Below, piece by piece: positions 49,842 through 59,358 of a stretch of DNA of 64,000 bases. How positions within the stretch are numbered: position 1 is the stretch's first letter; the number at the start of each line of letters is the position of its first letter. Made by a program: the position numbers and the translations under genes. The stretch lies in the NCBI RefSeq assembly GCF_000369405.1, contig NZ_KB849998.1:62001-126000 (forward strand), written 5' to 3'. The DNA is from Acinetobacter sp. ANC 3929. Its GTDB lineage: Bacteria; Pseudomonadota; Gammaproteobacteria; Pseudomonadales; Moraxellaceae. The notes beneath the pieces were generated by a model that saw only the letters and a list, made by a program, of their open reading frames with translations, was not told the DNA's origin and did not search any database.

Positions 49842-50606
49842 TTAAGCTCTGATTTTATCCAATTTCTTTAAGACTTCAGCCACTGCAACCATTGCAAAGC
49901 TTGAAGTCACAACCACTGCCGAACCATATCCCCCACAGCGTAGACCAGCGCTTGGGCAAACTTCTGCGCTTGAAAATGGATTATCAATCGAATACACGCA
50001 AGTGATGCCGAATTTCTCTTTTGGCTTTTTACAAATTCCTTTCGAACGTAGTTGTGTACGTAGCTTTGCCAACATCGGATCTTGTTCTGTTTTGGATAAG
50101 TCTGCGACCCGAATCTTAAGCGGATCCAGCTTTCCACCTGCGCCACCTGAGACAATCAACGGGATTTTGTTAAAGCGACAATGCAGCATCAAAGCAAATT
50201 TGGCTTTGACATCATCAATGCAGTCTAAAATGATCGTCGGAACAGGGTTTAAAATTTCTTTGAGATTTTCAGGCGTAAGGTAGTCATCAATCACATTCAC
50301 TTTCATACGTGGATTAATTTGACGGCAACGCTCAGCCATAATTTCAATTTTTTCTTGTCCTAACGTCGAGCTCATTGCTGGCAGTTGACGGTTAACATTC
50401 GATGCCGCCACCACATCCATATCAACCAAAGTGAGTTCACCAACACCCGTGCGAGCTAATGCCTCCACAGCCCAGCTCCCCACACCGCCAATACCAATCA
50501 CCATGACATGGCTTTGCTCATAATGTGCAAACGCATTTTCGCCATAAATTTTTGCAACACCAGCAAAACGGCGCTCATATTCATCATTTACAGGCACATC
50601 AGTCAT
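49842..50606 (-). CDS. tcdA: tRNA threonylcarbamoyladenosine dehydratase
   Basis: A 254-aa ThiF/E1-like enzyme that uses ATP to turn t6A of tRNA into its cyclic form. The start ERRFAGVAKIYGENAF is typical of TcdA (CsdL). The nucleotide motif GIGGVGSW is at 38-45. DMDVVAASNVNRQ and the catalytic-loop DCIDDVKAKFALM follow, and PFSSAEVCP is near the end. It converges on the CHAP gene (16 bp apart). Confidence 0.93.
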   Translation of the reverse strand: MTDVPVNDEYERRFAGVAKIYGENAFAHYEQSHVMVIGIGGVGSWAVEALARTGVGELTLVDMDVVAASNVNRQLPAMSSTLGQEKIEIMAERCRQINPRMKVNVIDDYLTPENLKEILNPVPTIILDCIDDVKAKFALMLHCRFNKIPLIVSGGAGGKLDPLKIRVADLSKTEQDPMLAKLRTQLRSKGICKKPKEKFGITCVYSIDNPFSSAEVCPSAGLRCGGYGSAVVVTSSFAMVAVAEVLKKLDKIRA

Positions 50607-50844
50607 AACAGGGCGATCTATAGCTTTCGATTAAAGCCGTATTTTAACGTGTTTAAACCCGTTTAGGTTAGCTTGATGAAACTTTGCTTGATGCTTGACC
50701 TTGGCGACTTAAAATCAGCAACAACGGCAATTAAATAAAATGCCTACGCAGCCGAGAATAAACATAGCGAGGTACCTGATTCAAAGCCTTTATCCAATTT
50801 AATTAGGCTCGACAACCTTAACGCTGAGTGCTTGAAATTTAAAC

Positions 50845-50879
50845 AAAAAAAGATGAAAGACTCACTTTCATCTTTTTTT
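50845..50879. terminator. Terminator downstream of acnA
   Basis: Seven A, GATGAAAG, loop ACTCA, CTTTCATC, seven T: a perfect bidirectional rho-independent terminator 16 bp past the acnA stop. Confidence 0.9.
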
Positions 50880-50894
50880 GAAGTGACCTATCAC

Positions 50895-53651
50895 TCAGGC
50901 AGCAATCAGATTTCGCAATACATAATGCAAGATACCACCTGCTTTAAAGTATTCCACCTCATTCAAGGTATCAATGCGGCATAACACTTTGAACTGGTCT
51001 TGACTGCCATCTTCTCGTTGTACCTGAATATCCAAAGTCTGATGCGGTTGGATATCATCGGAGAGTCCATGAATCGAGAGCACCTCTCGACCTGTCAGAT
51101 TTAAAGATTGACGTGTTTGTCCATCTACAAACTGCAATGGTAATACGCCCATCCCCACCAAATTAGAACGGTGAATTCGCTCAAAGCTTTCAGCAATGAC
51201 TGCTTTTACACCCAACAGGTTCGTACCTTTTGCGGCCCAATCTCGTGATGAACCAGTCCCATATTCTTTACCAGCAATAATCACCAACGGCGTTTTCTGC
51301 TGCTGATAAAGCATGGAAGCATCATAAATGGCAAGTTTTTCTCCCGTTGGAATGAAAATGGTATTCCCACCTTCTTCACCACCGAGCATTTCATTCTTAA
51401 TCCGAATATTGGCAAAAGTCCCCCGCATCATCACTTCGTGATTGCCACGTCGAGAACCATAAGAATTGAAATCTTTAGGTTCAACCCCTTGCTGCTGTAA
51501 ATAACGTCCTGCTGGACTGTCTTTCTTGATATTGCCTGCCGGAGAGATATGGTCAGTGGTGACGGAATCTCCCAAAACTGCCAAGATACGTGCCTGCTCA
51601 ATATTGGTAATGGCTTTCGGAGGCTGATTAATTTCCTCAAAAAATGGCGGATGTCGAATATAGGTCGAGTTATCCTGCCAAGCATAAGTCTGACTTTGTG
51701 GAATCCGGATCGCTTGCCAAGTTGCATCACCATCAAACACAGCTGCATATTCCTTATGGAACATGTCAGTATTCACTTTTTGCAGTACTTGATCGATTTC
51801 AAATTGGCTCGGCCAAATGTCTTTGAGATAAACATCCTGCCCATCTTTGCCTTGGCCAATCGGCTGCGTAGTTAAATCTGTACGAATATTTCCTGCCAAA
51901 CCATAGGCAACCACCAATGGAGGAGAAGCCAACCAGTTGGTTTTGACCAATGGATGAACTCGTCCTTCAAAGTTACGGTTTCCTGAAAGTACCGAAGCAA
52001 CATTTAAGTCATGGCATTGGATCGCCTCTTCGATCGGTTCTGGTAAAGGTCCAGAGTTACCAATACAGGTGGTACAGCCATAACCGACCAAGTTATAGCC
52101 TAACGCATCCAAATAAGGCGTTACGCCAGCCGCAGCTAAATAATCAGTAACCACTTTAGAGCCAGGCGCCAATGAGCTTTTCACCCATGGTTTTCGTTGT
52201 AACCCTTTCTCAATTGCTTTTTTCGCCAGCAATCCCGCAGCCAGCATCACACTTGGATTGGAGGTATTGGTACAGGAGGTAATCGCTGAAATCACCACGT
52301 CACCATCGGTCAATGGATATGATTTTCCATCAATGGTGCATGCGGGTTCTTCATGGGCTAAATTTGCTTTCTTGGCTTCAACCGCAGTCCCTCCGCCGCC
52401 TTCATTTTCCAAACGTTCTTTGGCTTCTTTGGCGGGTTTGAGATTCAACTCCATCAAGGCATTAAAGGTCTTTGGAACATCTGACAGCAAAACACGATCT
52501 TGTGGACGTTTGGGTCCTGCCAAACTTGCCTGAACCGTTCCCATATCCAAGCTCAATGTATCGGTAAAGATCGGCTCATCACCCGTATGACGCCACAAGC
52601 CCTGCGCTTTACTATAGGCTTCAACTAAATCAATCCGCTCTTGCTTGCGACCTGTCAGCGATAAATACCCCAATGTCACCTCATCAACAGGGAAGAAACC
52701 ACAGGTTGCGCCGTATTCAGGTGCCATATTGGCAATAGTGGCGCGATCCGCTAAGGGTAAATCAGCTAAACCATCGCCATAGAATTCAACAAATTTTCCC
52801 ACCACCCCTTTTTGACGCAGCATTTGCGTAATGGTAAGAACTAAATCAGTCGCAGTAATCCCTTCGTTCAACTTGCCTGTGAGTTTGAATCCGATCACTT
52901 CTGGAATCAACATAGATACGGGCTGTCCTAACATCGCGGCTTCTGCTTCAATCCCACCCACACCCCAACCTAAAACCCCCAATCCATTGATCATGGTGGT
53001 GTGTGAATCTGTTCCAACGAGCGTATCTGGAAAAGCAAAAACTTGACCTTCATCATCACCTAACCACACGGCCTGTGCCAAATACTCCAAATTGACTTGG
53101 TGGCAAATCCCAGTCCCAGGCGGCACCACACTAAAGTTATTAAACGCAGATTGTCCCCAACGCAGGAATTGATAACGCTCACCATTACGTTGCATTTCAA
53201 TTTCAACATTCTCGGCAAAGGCATTTTCATCAGCAAAATGGTCGACCATAACAGAATGGTCAATGACCAAATCTACCGGTGATAAGGGATTGATGAGATT
53301 AGGATCACCGCCTGCTTGAGACATTGCAGCGCGCATTGCCGCAAGATCGACTACCGCAGGAACACCAGTAAAATCCTGCATCAGCACCCGTGCAGGGCGA
53401 TACTGAATTTCTTGGTCAGAACTTTTGCTTTTCTGCCAATCCACCAGTGCCTGAATATGCTCCACTTTTACACTTTTTTGATCTTCAAAACGCAGTAAAT
53501 TTTCTAGCAAAACCTTTAAAGACTTTGGCAATTGATCAATATTGCCAAGTGTTTCAGCTGCTCGCGCTAAACTATAAATTTGATAGGATGTCGAACCGAC
53601 GGTGAGTGTTTGTAATGCATTGAAACTATTGATTTTGCTATATCTGGCCAT
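50895..53651 (-). CDS. acnA: Aconitate hydratase A
   Basis: A 918-aa TCA-cycle enzyme that isomerises citrate to isocitrate through a [4Fe-4S] cluster. The cluster cysteines lie in [10 protein letters not shown] and [13 protein letters not shown]. Other conserved segments are [21 protein letters not shown] and the swivelling-domain [22 protein letters not shown]. The length fits AcnA/IRP-type enzymes. GGGAGG lies upstream of the ATG. It is a single-gene transcript closed by a strong terminator. Confidence 0.96.
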   Translation of the reverse strand: MARYSKINSFNALQTLTVGSTSYQIYSLARAAETLGNIDQLPKSLKVLLENLLRFEDQKSVKVEHIQALVDWQKSKSSDQEIQYRPARVLMQDFTGVPAVVDLAAMRAAMSQAGGDPNLINPLSPVDLVIDHSVMVDHFADENAFAENVEIEMQRNGERYQFLRWGQSAFNNFSVVPPGTGICHQVNLEYLAQAVWLGDDEGQVFAFPDTLVGTDSHTTMINGLGVLGWGVGGIEAEAAMLGQPVSMLIPEVIGFKLTGKLNEGITATDLVLTITQMLRQKGVVGKFVEFYGDGLADLPLADRATIANMAPEYGATCGFFPVDEVTLGYLSLTGRKQERIDLVEAYSKAQGLWRHTGDEPIFTDTLSLDMGTVQASLAGPKRPQDRVLLSDVPKTFNALMELNLKPAKEAKERLENEGGGGTAVEAKKANLAHEEPACTIDGKSYPLTDGDVVISAITSCTNTSNPSVMLAAGLLAKKAIEKGLQRKPWVKSSLAPGSKVVTDYLAAAGVTPYLDALGYNLVGYGCTTCIGNSGPLPEPIEEAIQCHDLNVASVLSGNRNFEGRVHPLVKTNWLASPPLVVAYGLAGNIRTDLTTQPIGQGKDGQDVYLKDIWPSQFEIDQVLQKVNTDMFHKEYAAVFDGDATWQAIRIPQSQTYAWQDNSTYIRHPPFFEEINQPPKAITNIEQARILAVLGDSVTTDHISPAGNIKKDSPAGRYLQQQGVEPKDFNSYGSRRGNHEVMMRGTFANIRIKNEMLGGEEGGNTIFIPTGEKLAIYDASMLYQQQKTPLVIIAGKEYGTGSSRDWAAKGTNLLGVKAVIAESFERIHRSNLVGMGVLPLQFVDGQTRQSLNLTGREVLSIHGLSDDIQPHQTLDIQVQREDGSQDQFKVLCRIDTLNEVEYFKAGGILHYVLRNLIAA

Positions 53652-53783
53652 AAGGTTACCCTCCCAGTATTGGCTGATGTGTTTATTATCGATTTCTTAC
53701 TTTAATGTACCCCTGTTTAAAGACAGATGTGTTCCCTTTTAGTATCTTATTTTTAACAAGATTATTGGCTTATTCTCTTAAAA

Positions 53784-54593
53784 TTATAGCTGCAAGGCGG
53801 TCAAAGAATTTTGCCATAGCTGAGTTGCAAGTTGAGCCTTAGACTGCTCAAGGCTTTGTGCCAAACTCTCTAGCACATAAAGCAGGTTAACTGGTGTATT
53901 ACGGGTACGATGCTCTGTTGAGGTTTGACAACACAACGGCGTCATATCGGGACAATCCGTTTCAATGACCAAGTTTTCACTGCCAATCGCCTGCACCACT
54001 TGATGCAATTTTTTAGCATTTGGATTGGTGATTTGTCCCGTCACCCCGATTTTAAAGCCCAATTTAACCAAGGCTTTAGCTTCTTCCACACCACCACTAA
54101 AGGCATGGGCAATTCCGCCTAATTTGAATTTTTGTGTTTTTAAAATTGCGATGGTTTCTGCATGAGCTTTGCGAATATGTAGCAATACAGGTTTTTGATA
54201 GTGGGTGGCCAACGCAAGCTGCTCAATAAAATAATGCTGTTGCTTGGCAAACAATTCTGCTTGTTTATGTTGTTTTAAAAAAGTGTCTAAACCGATTTCA
54301 CCCACAGCGACACAATCATTTTGCTGTAAGACCTGCTCTAAGCGGTGTAAATGTTCGGGTTGATGTTGTTCGATATAAAATGGATGTAAACCTGGGGCAA
54401 GATAGGAGCGCGGTACACTTTCCCAATGTTGTAATTGCTGATGGGTTTGAATCAGATCAGTGAATCGTGACTCAAGAAAACCGATCAACACCAATGCCTC
54501 AACCCCCACCTGTTTTGCCTGTACAGCCAAATGCTGCCGATCATGATCAAAATCGGCAACATCAAAATGGGTATGGGTATCAAATAATTGCAT
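53784..54593 (-). CDS. TatD-family metal-dependent hydrolase (DNase)
   Basis: A 269-aa TIM-barrel hydrolase. The metal ligands are visible in FDTHTHFD (His7, His9), VGEIGLD, LLHIRKAHAE, AHAFSGG and ETDCPDM. It is closest in look to the YjjV/YcfH group of TatD DNases, which act as 3'-5' exonucleases in DNA repair. It follows the lipoprotein gene with a one-base overlap, so the two are translated together. Confidence 0.85.
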   Translation of the reverse strand: MQLFDTHTHFDVADFDHDRQHLAVQAKQVGVEALVLIGFLESRFTDLIQTHQQLQHWESVPRSYLAPGLHPFYIEQHQPEHLHRLEQVLQQNDCVAVGEIGLDTFLKQHKQAELFAKQQHYFIEQLALATHYQKPVLLHIRKAHAETIAILKTQKFKLGGIAHAFSGGVEEAKALVKLGFKIGVTGQITNPNAKKLHQVVQAIGSENLVIETDCPDMTPLCCQTSTEHRTRNTPVNLLYVLESLAQSLEQSKAQLATQLWQNSLTALQL

Positions 54594-55504
54594 TAGCTTT
54601 TGGTTTTATCACTTGCAACAGGCGCAGAGGCTGCTGGTGTATCTATTTTAGGCAAATATTCAGGTTTTAATATACCTTGCAATTCACTAAATGGGATCAC
54701 TAAACGTGGTAAGCCAACCACATAAGGTCCAATTTCATATTCACCATATTGCAGAATTAAACCTTGCTCACCCAACAAGAAGTTATCTGTCACTTGGAAT
54801 GGCCATGCCTGTTCATACTCCTTCGGATCAGTTGCAAGTTTGGAATCAACAATCCATGTCTTAAAGGCTTCATGCGCCAATTTATCTAAAGCTGCTTTCT
54901 GCTTCGGCAATAACAGATCATGCAATTGAATCTGTTTTTGACTCGCTAAATCAAAGTTATAGTAGTGTTGTGAGGTTGAACCATGCGCTCCGCCCAAATA
55001 ACTACTACTATTCAACACCACGGTTGCCAGCTTGCCTTTAGGCTGTAAAATTTTAGGCTTAATCATCAAGCTAATCTGATGGCTACTGCTCAATGCTTTT
55101 AGTTCTTCATCAATTTTGACAAATGAATCTGCATATAATTGTGCTTGGCTGTCTAAACTTGATTTTGACTCCGCAGTCTTTGGCGTAGATGCAGCAGTCT
55201 CTGCATCAACCACCTCTAGCATTTTGCTGAGTTGGTCTAAAATCTGTTGATCCAGTAATTGATCAATAAATGGGAAATTACTTTGTAATCGTTCAACGGT
55301 AAAATCAGGACAAGTATTACCCTTACATTCGGGTAATTTCACCTGAATTTTGACGGTTTCCCCTTGTAAAACAGGTTCAGCCTGTTGTTGCACCGCAGGT
55401 GGATCCGTCGGTTTATCCTGTGATTCTTTCGGCTCTGATTTCGGCTGACACGCTGCAAGTAAAATTGCACATGCAAGAACGCTAAATTTATAAAATGTTT
55501 TCAT
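54593..55504 (-). CDS. DUF3298/RsiV-like lipoprotein
   Basis: A 303-aa outer-membrane or periplasmic lipoprotein with lipobox LAAC (MKTFYKFSVLACAILLAAC, lipid at Cys19). A low-complexity linker follows. The DUF4163/DUF3298 core contains SYLGGAHGSTSQHYYNFDLASQKQIQLHDLLLP, a pattern known from RsiV-type lysozyme-binding proteins. There is no transmembrane anti-sigma part, so it is the sensor-like domain only. It is coupled to the TatD gene downstream and has a related neighbour upstream. Confidence 0.78.
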   Translation of the reverse strand: MKTFYKFSVLACAILLAACQPKSEPKESQDKPTDPPAVQQQAEPVLQGETVKIQVKLPECKGNTCPDFTVERLQSNFPFIDQLLDQQILDQLSKMLEVVDAETAASTPKTAESKSSLDSQAQLYADSFVKIDEELKALSSSHQISLMIKPKILQPKGKLATVVLNSSSYLGGAHGSTSQHYYNFDLASQKQIQLHDLLLPKQKAALDKLAHEAFKTWIVDSKLATDPKEYEQAWPFQVTDNFLLGEQGLILQYGEYEIGPYVVGLPRLVIPFSELQGILKPEYLPKIDTPAASAPVASDKTKS

Positions 55505-55612
55505 TTAAAACCTATCAGCATTGTTATTACACAGGATTTTTAAATGCTATCGAAGTTCATGCAAAACCGCTAGCAGCACATGCAATTTCTATACGAAACT
55601 CAAGCAACTAGA

Positions 55613-56440
55613 TTAAAACATTTGCTGATAAATTTCAGGTTGCAGCATCTGTTTGCTTTGTTCCGTGGTTAAATAAATATCCAACTGCGGTGCATCCTTA
55701 CTAATTTCATTGGCACGATAATGTAGTCCAATACCTTCACCATCAAAGAACCAATCTGCTTGCCCCCAATACAGTTTTTTTGGAACCTGCTTTTTGACTT
55801 CTGAAGACTGCTTCTCAATCCATTGTTGGTAATGCACTTGAATAATTTCGTTCAATGCATTTTGCTGATTCTTCTGAATTACATCTAAAATGCTGACACT
55901 TTTTTGCAGCTTGCGGTCGGCGATAAAGAAATAGAAACGATCTTTCACCGCAATATCTTCTTGTTGTGCATTTACTCCGACTTGCAACAACACATATTGA
56001 TTACGCTGCGAAGCGATCCGTGTATTTAAATGCAATTCATACGCTTTATTTTTAGAATATTTATCCTGCCATTCATCTGACTTTTTCACATACGCATTAA
56101 TCGCTTGTTGCAGGGTCAAGTTTTTATTCAGCTCAATCTGCTGTTGAATCACATTGGCCTGATTTTTCGCAATCCATGCATTCAGCCAATCATCCTGTGT
56201 CTTGATGGTTTGAATATCGACATCAATACAGTTTTTCTTTTCGCAGAATGGCAAAGCATAATCTGCCTTCGCCTCTTTCATATTTAAATAAGGTAAAACT
56301 TCGGCTTTTTCAGTAGTCGCTGCTGCTTGCTCTTTGTTCTTGGCTGTATCAGTCTCGTTTTTGTTAGGATGATCACATGCCGTTAAAGCCATCATTCCAA
56401 TCAATACACTGACAGCAAAAAGTGGTTTTAAAGTGTTCAT
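55613..56440 (-). CDS. DUF3298-like lipoprotein, paralogue
   Basis: A 275-aa lipoprotein with lipobox LTAC (SVLIGMMALTAC). It is similar in plan to the lipoprotein gene at 54593: linker, a CxxxxC pair (CEKKNC against CKGNTC), a helical part, and a C-terminal half ending with ANEISKDAPQLDIYLTTEQSKQML. The frame opens 10 codons earlier; AGGA 7 nt before 56440 favours the internal ATG. Function unknown. Confidence 0.72.
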   Translation of the reverse strand: MNTLKPLFAVSVLIGMMALTACDHPNKNETDTAKNKEQAAATTEKAEVLPYLNMKEAKADYALPFCEKKNCIDVDIQTIKTQDDWLNAWIAKNQANVIQQQIELNKNLTLQQAINAYVKKSDEWQDKYSKNKAYELHLNTRIASQRNQYVLLQVGVNAQQEDIAVKDRFYFFIADRKLQKSVSILDVIQKNQQNALNEIIQVHYQQWIEKQSSEVKKQVPKKLYWGQADWFFDGEGIGLHYRANEISKDAPQLDIYLTTEQSKQMLQPEIYQQMF

Positions 56441-56470
56441 CGCATCATCCTTTATTTTAATCCCTCCCAA

Positions 56471-56577
56471 CCTCCCTTTAATAAAGGGAGGAGCATCACG
56501 AATTTAAATACTTAAAACTCGTGACAGAGTCCCTCTTTCATAAAGATGGGTGAGGAGCGTTCAAGCTCCGCAAGGGA
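56471..56577. repeat. Intergenic palindromic repeat region
   Basis: CCTCCCTTTAATAAAGGGAGG (56471-56491) is nearly a perfect palindrome, and a related CCCTCTTTC...AAGGGAG block with an inner GAGCG-TTCAA-GCTC hairpin follows up to 56577. The pair looks like one of the short dispersed intergenic repeats of Acinetobacter, and lies between the lipoprotein and prfC genes. Confidence 0.5.
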
Positions 56578-56581
56578 GATT

Positions 56582-58171
56582 CTAGTGTTCTCGTGTGTTA
56601 CGGAACTGAATATCTGGCCAGCGTTCTTGCATCAATTGCAAGTTTACACGGCTTGGTGCGAGGTAAGTTAAGTGACCACCACCATCAACTGAAAGCTGAT
56701 CATGTGCCTTCTTCTTAAACTCATTCAGAATCTTGTCATCATCACAATGCACCCAACGAACCGTATGAACACTGACTGGCTCATAAATACAATCCACTTT
56801 ATATTCTTCTTTTAAGCGATAAGCGACCACATCAAACTGTAACACCCCGACAGCACCCACAATCAAGTCGTTACTGATTTGTGGCATGAAGACCTGAGTT
56901 GCACCCTCTTCGGATAATTCTTTCAGACCTTTCTGTAGCTGTTTCGATTTCAAAGGATCTTTGAGGCGAACGCGACGGAACATTTCAGGCGCGAAGTGTG
57001 GAATCCCTGTGAAATGCAGATTTTCACCGCTGGTAAACGTATCGCCAATCTGAATGGTACCGTGGTTATGTAAACCAATGATATCACCAGGCCAAGCTTC
57101 TTCGAGGTGCTCACGCTCACCCGCAAGGAAAGTCAATGCATCACTGATACGTACATCTTTACCAATACGCACATGATTCATTTTCAAACCTTTTTCATAT
57201 TTACCCGAACAGATACGCATAAAGGCAATACGGTCACGGTGTTTCGGATCCATGTTGGCTTGAATTTTAAAGACAAAGCCAGTAAACCCTTCTTCATTGG
57301 CATCCACAATACGTTCTTGGGTTGGATGTGCTTTGGGTTGTGGCGCCCAATTGATAAAGGTGTCCAGTACATGATCAACGGCAAAGTTACCCAAGGCTGT
57401 ACCAAACAAAACTGGTGTTTGTTTCCCTTGCAAAAATAATTCACGGTCTAATGGTTCATTTGCCATTTGGACCAATTCAAGAGATTCCTCGAAAGATGCC
57501 CACGCCAACTCACCAACTTTTTCACGAATATCCGCATGGTCATAGCCATCACGAACATCGATATCTGTAATCGTTGAGCCAAAACCTGCTTTATAGACAT
57601 ACAGTTTGTTTTCAAGCAGATTGTAAACACCTGCAAAATCACGTCCCATACCCAAAGGCCATGTAATTGGAACACAGCGAATATTCAGGACATTTTCAAT
57701 TTCATCAAGCAACTCTAAAGGCTCGCGAATTTCACGGTCCATTTTGTTGACGAATGAAATGATTGGCGTGTCGCGCATACGACACACTTCCATCAATTTA
57801 ATGGTACGTTCTTCGACACCTTTGGCGCCATCGATTACCATGAGAGCAGAATCGACAGCCGTTAAAGTACGATAGGTATCTTCCGAGAAGTCTTCATGTC
57901 CTGGGGTATCAAGTAAGTTGATGGTGTGCTTTTTATAAGGGAACTGCATCACCGACGTGGTAATCGAAATCCCACGCTCTTTTTCCATTTCCATCCAGTC
58001 AGATGTCGCAGAACGGTCAGACTTACGACTTTTAACCATCCCCGCAACCTGAATCGCCTTACCCCATAACAACAGTTTTTCTGTCATGGTGGTCTTACCC
58101 GCATCGGGGTGGGAAATAATAGCAAAGGTTCTACGAACCTTTACCTGATTAGCTAATTCATCTTTAAACAT
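56582..58171 (-). CDS. prfC: Peptide chain release factor 3
   Basis: A 529-aa translational GTPase that recycles RF1 and RF2 from the ribosome. GTPase motifs are SHPDAGKTT (G1), [11 protein letters not shown] (G2), [10 protein letters not shown] (G3) and NKMDR (G4). The RF3-specific C-terminal part has [36 protein letters not shown]. The length is normal. Three TATGTAC repeats stand directly upstream of the start. Confidence 0.96.
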   Translation of the reverse strand: MFKDELANQVKVRRTFAIISHPDAGKTTMTEKLLLWGKAIQVAGMVKSRKSDRSATSDWMEMEKERGISITTSVMQFPYKKHTINLLDTPGHEDFSEDTYRTLTAVDSALMVIDGAKGVEERTIKLMEVCRMRDTPIISFVNKMDREIREPLELLDEIENVLNIRCVPITWPLGMGRDFAGVYNLLENKLYVYKAGFGSTITDIDVRDGYDHADIREKVGELAWASFEESLELVQMANEPLDRELFLQGKQTPVLFGTALGNFAVDHVLDTFINWAPQPKAHPTQERIVDANEEGFTGFVFKIQANMDPKHRDRIAFMRICSGKYEKGLKMNHVRIGKDVRISDALTFLAGEREHLEEAWPGDIIGLHNHGTIQIGDTFTSGENLHFTGIPHFAPEMFRRVRLKDPLKSKQLQKGLKELSEEGATQVFMPQISNDLIVGAVGVLQFDVVAYRLKEEYKVDCIYEPVSVHTVRWVHCDDDKILNEFKKKAHDQLSVDGGGHLTYLAPSRVNLQLMQERWPDIQFRNTREH

Positions 58172-58186
58172 GAGAAAAATCTACAA

Positions 58187-58224
58187 TATGTACACAGTTA
58201 TGTACACATTTCTAAATATGTACC
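58187..58224. repeat. Three TATGTAC repeats at the prfC promoter
   Basis: TATGTACA at 58187, TATGTACA at 58199 and TATGTACC at 58217, spaced 12 and 18 bp, begin 15 bp before the prfC start. They could be regulator half-sites or part of overlapping -10 regions. Confidence 0.4.
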
Positions 58225-58353
58225 AAAACTGAAAAAAGTGGGAATTCAAAATTGGCGTAATTGTAGCAGATTTAGAGTTATATAGGCATAGTTGGTAATC
58301 CAGTGGCTTGGGGAATTGAGCCATCGTTTGGGCACCTACGGAACCACTTAGTT

Positions 58354-59358
58354 TTATAAACTCAATCTATACCTTTGCTTCGGACTTTTCGGCTTATTTG
58401 GGATTGTACGCTCAATCAAATTTGCTTCTATAGCAGGATTCAAGTAATTCTTTTGGAACGTTGCTCGATGAGTTAATCCAACCAATTGCATCAATTCAGC
58501 CAAAGTGTAGTCTTCTTGCTTCATTGCCGAAATTAAACGCTGAACTTGGTCGCTCACTTGTACGTCAACTTGAGCGGTAACATGATCGCTATCTTGAGCG
58601 GTATCATTTGAACTCAGGATTGCATCTAAGATCATCTGCAAAATATATTCAATAAATGGTGCTGAATCAGTCCGATCGGTACTTGTTTGCAAAGCCTCAT
58701 AGTAGGCTTTCTGATTTTGATGAATCAAACTCTCAACTGGAATATTAGCAAAGATTGGGTTCCATCTGCTTAATATTAAAGTTTGCCATAGCCTTCCCAT
58801 TCGACCATTGCCGTCCGCAAATGGATGGATAAACTCAAACTCATAGTGGAAGACTGAGCTTTGAATCAGTGGATGTATATCGCTGTCATTCAACCAATCA
58901 AGTAAATCAGCCATCAAACGGTTAATCTGATTCGCAGGTGGAGCCATATGCACCACTCGATTACCTGACATCACACCAACACCACCATGACGATATTGAC
59001 CGACTTCATCAATCAAGCCTGTCATTAAAATTTGATGCGCTTGTAATAAGTCTGATTCTTGGCTTGGTTGCCACTGCTGAAAAGCTTCATAGGCTTTGAT
59101 TGCGTTACGAACTTCCTGTACTTCTTTCGGAGGTGCAATTACTGTCTTACCATTAAGGATCGCTGTGATTTGTTCAGTACTGAGAGTATTTCCTTCTATT
59201 GCTAGTGAGCCTTGAATGGTACGGATACGATTGGCTTTACGAAGTTTTAGATTGTCTTGGATTTCCTCTAAAACAGTCAAACGCCCTATATTCTCACTGA
59301 TCTGTGCAATTAGATGGATGATTTTTGATGTGATGGTATAAGGCGGTTGGTATTTCAT
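58354..59358 (-). CDS. Fic-family protein (AMPylase) with inhibitory motif
   Basis: A 334-aa Fic enzyme that transfers AMP (or a related group) to target hydroxyls. The active-site loop HPFADGNGRMGR carries the catalytic His178. The N-terminal SLAIEGN fits the (S/T)xxxE(G/N) inhibitory helix, so the protein is an intramolecularly inhibited class. The C-terminus is a winged-helix-like region (YTLAELMQLVGLTHRATFQKNYLNPAIEANLIERT). Its ATG overlaps the stop of the upstream CoiA-like gene by 4 bp, so it is the last gene of the restriction-type operon. Confidence 0.85.
   Translation of the reverse strand: MKYQPPYTITSKIIHLIAQISENIGRLTVLEEIQDNLKLRKANRIRTIQGSLAIEGNTLSTEQITAILNGKTVIAPPKEVQEVRNAIKAYEAFQQWQPSQESDLLQAHQILMTGLIDEVGQYRHGGVGVMSGNRVVHMAPPANQINRLMADLLDWLNDSDIHPLIQSSVFHYEFEFIHPFADGNGRMGRLWQTLILSRWNPIFANIPVESLIHQNQKAYYEALQTSTDRTDSAPFIEYILQMILDAILSSNDTAQDSDHVTAQVDVQVSDQVQRLISAMKQEDYTLAELMQLVGLTHRATFQKNYLNPAIEANLIERTIPNKPKSPKQRYRLSL

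Noticed and set aside
53097..53605. Plus-strand frames within acnA
   Set aside because: Antisense shadows of the aconitase gene; no coding character.
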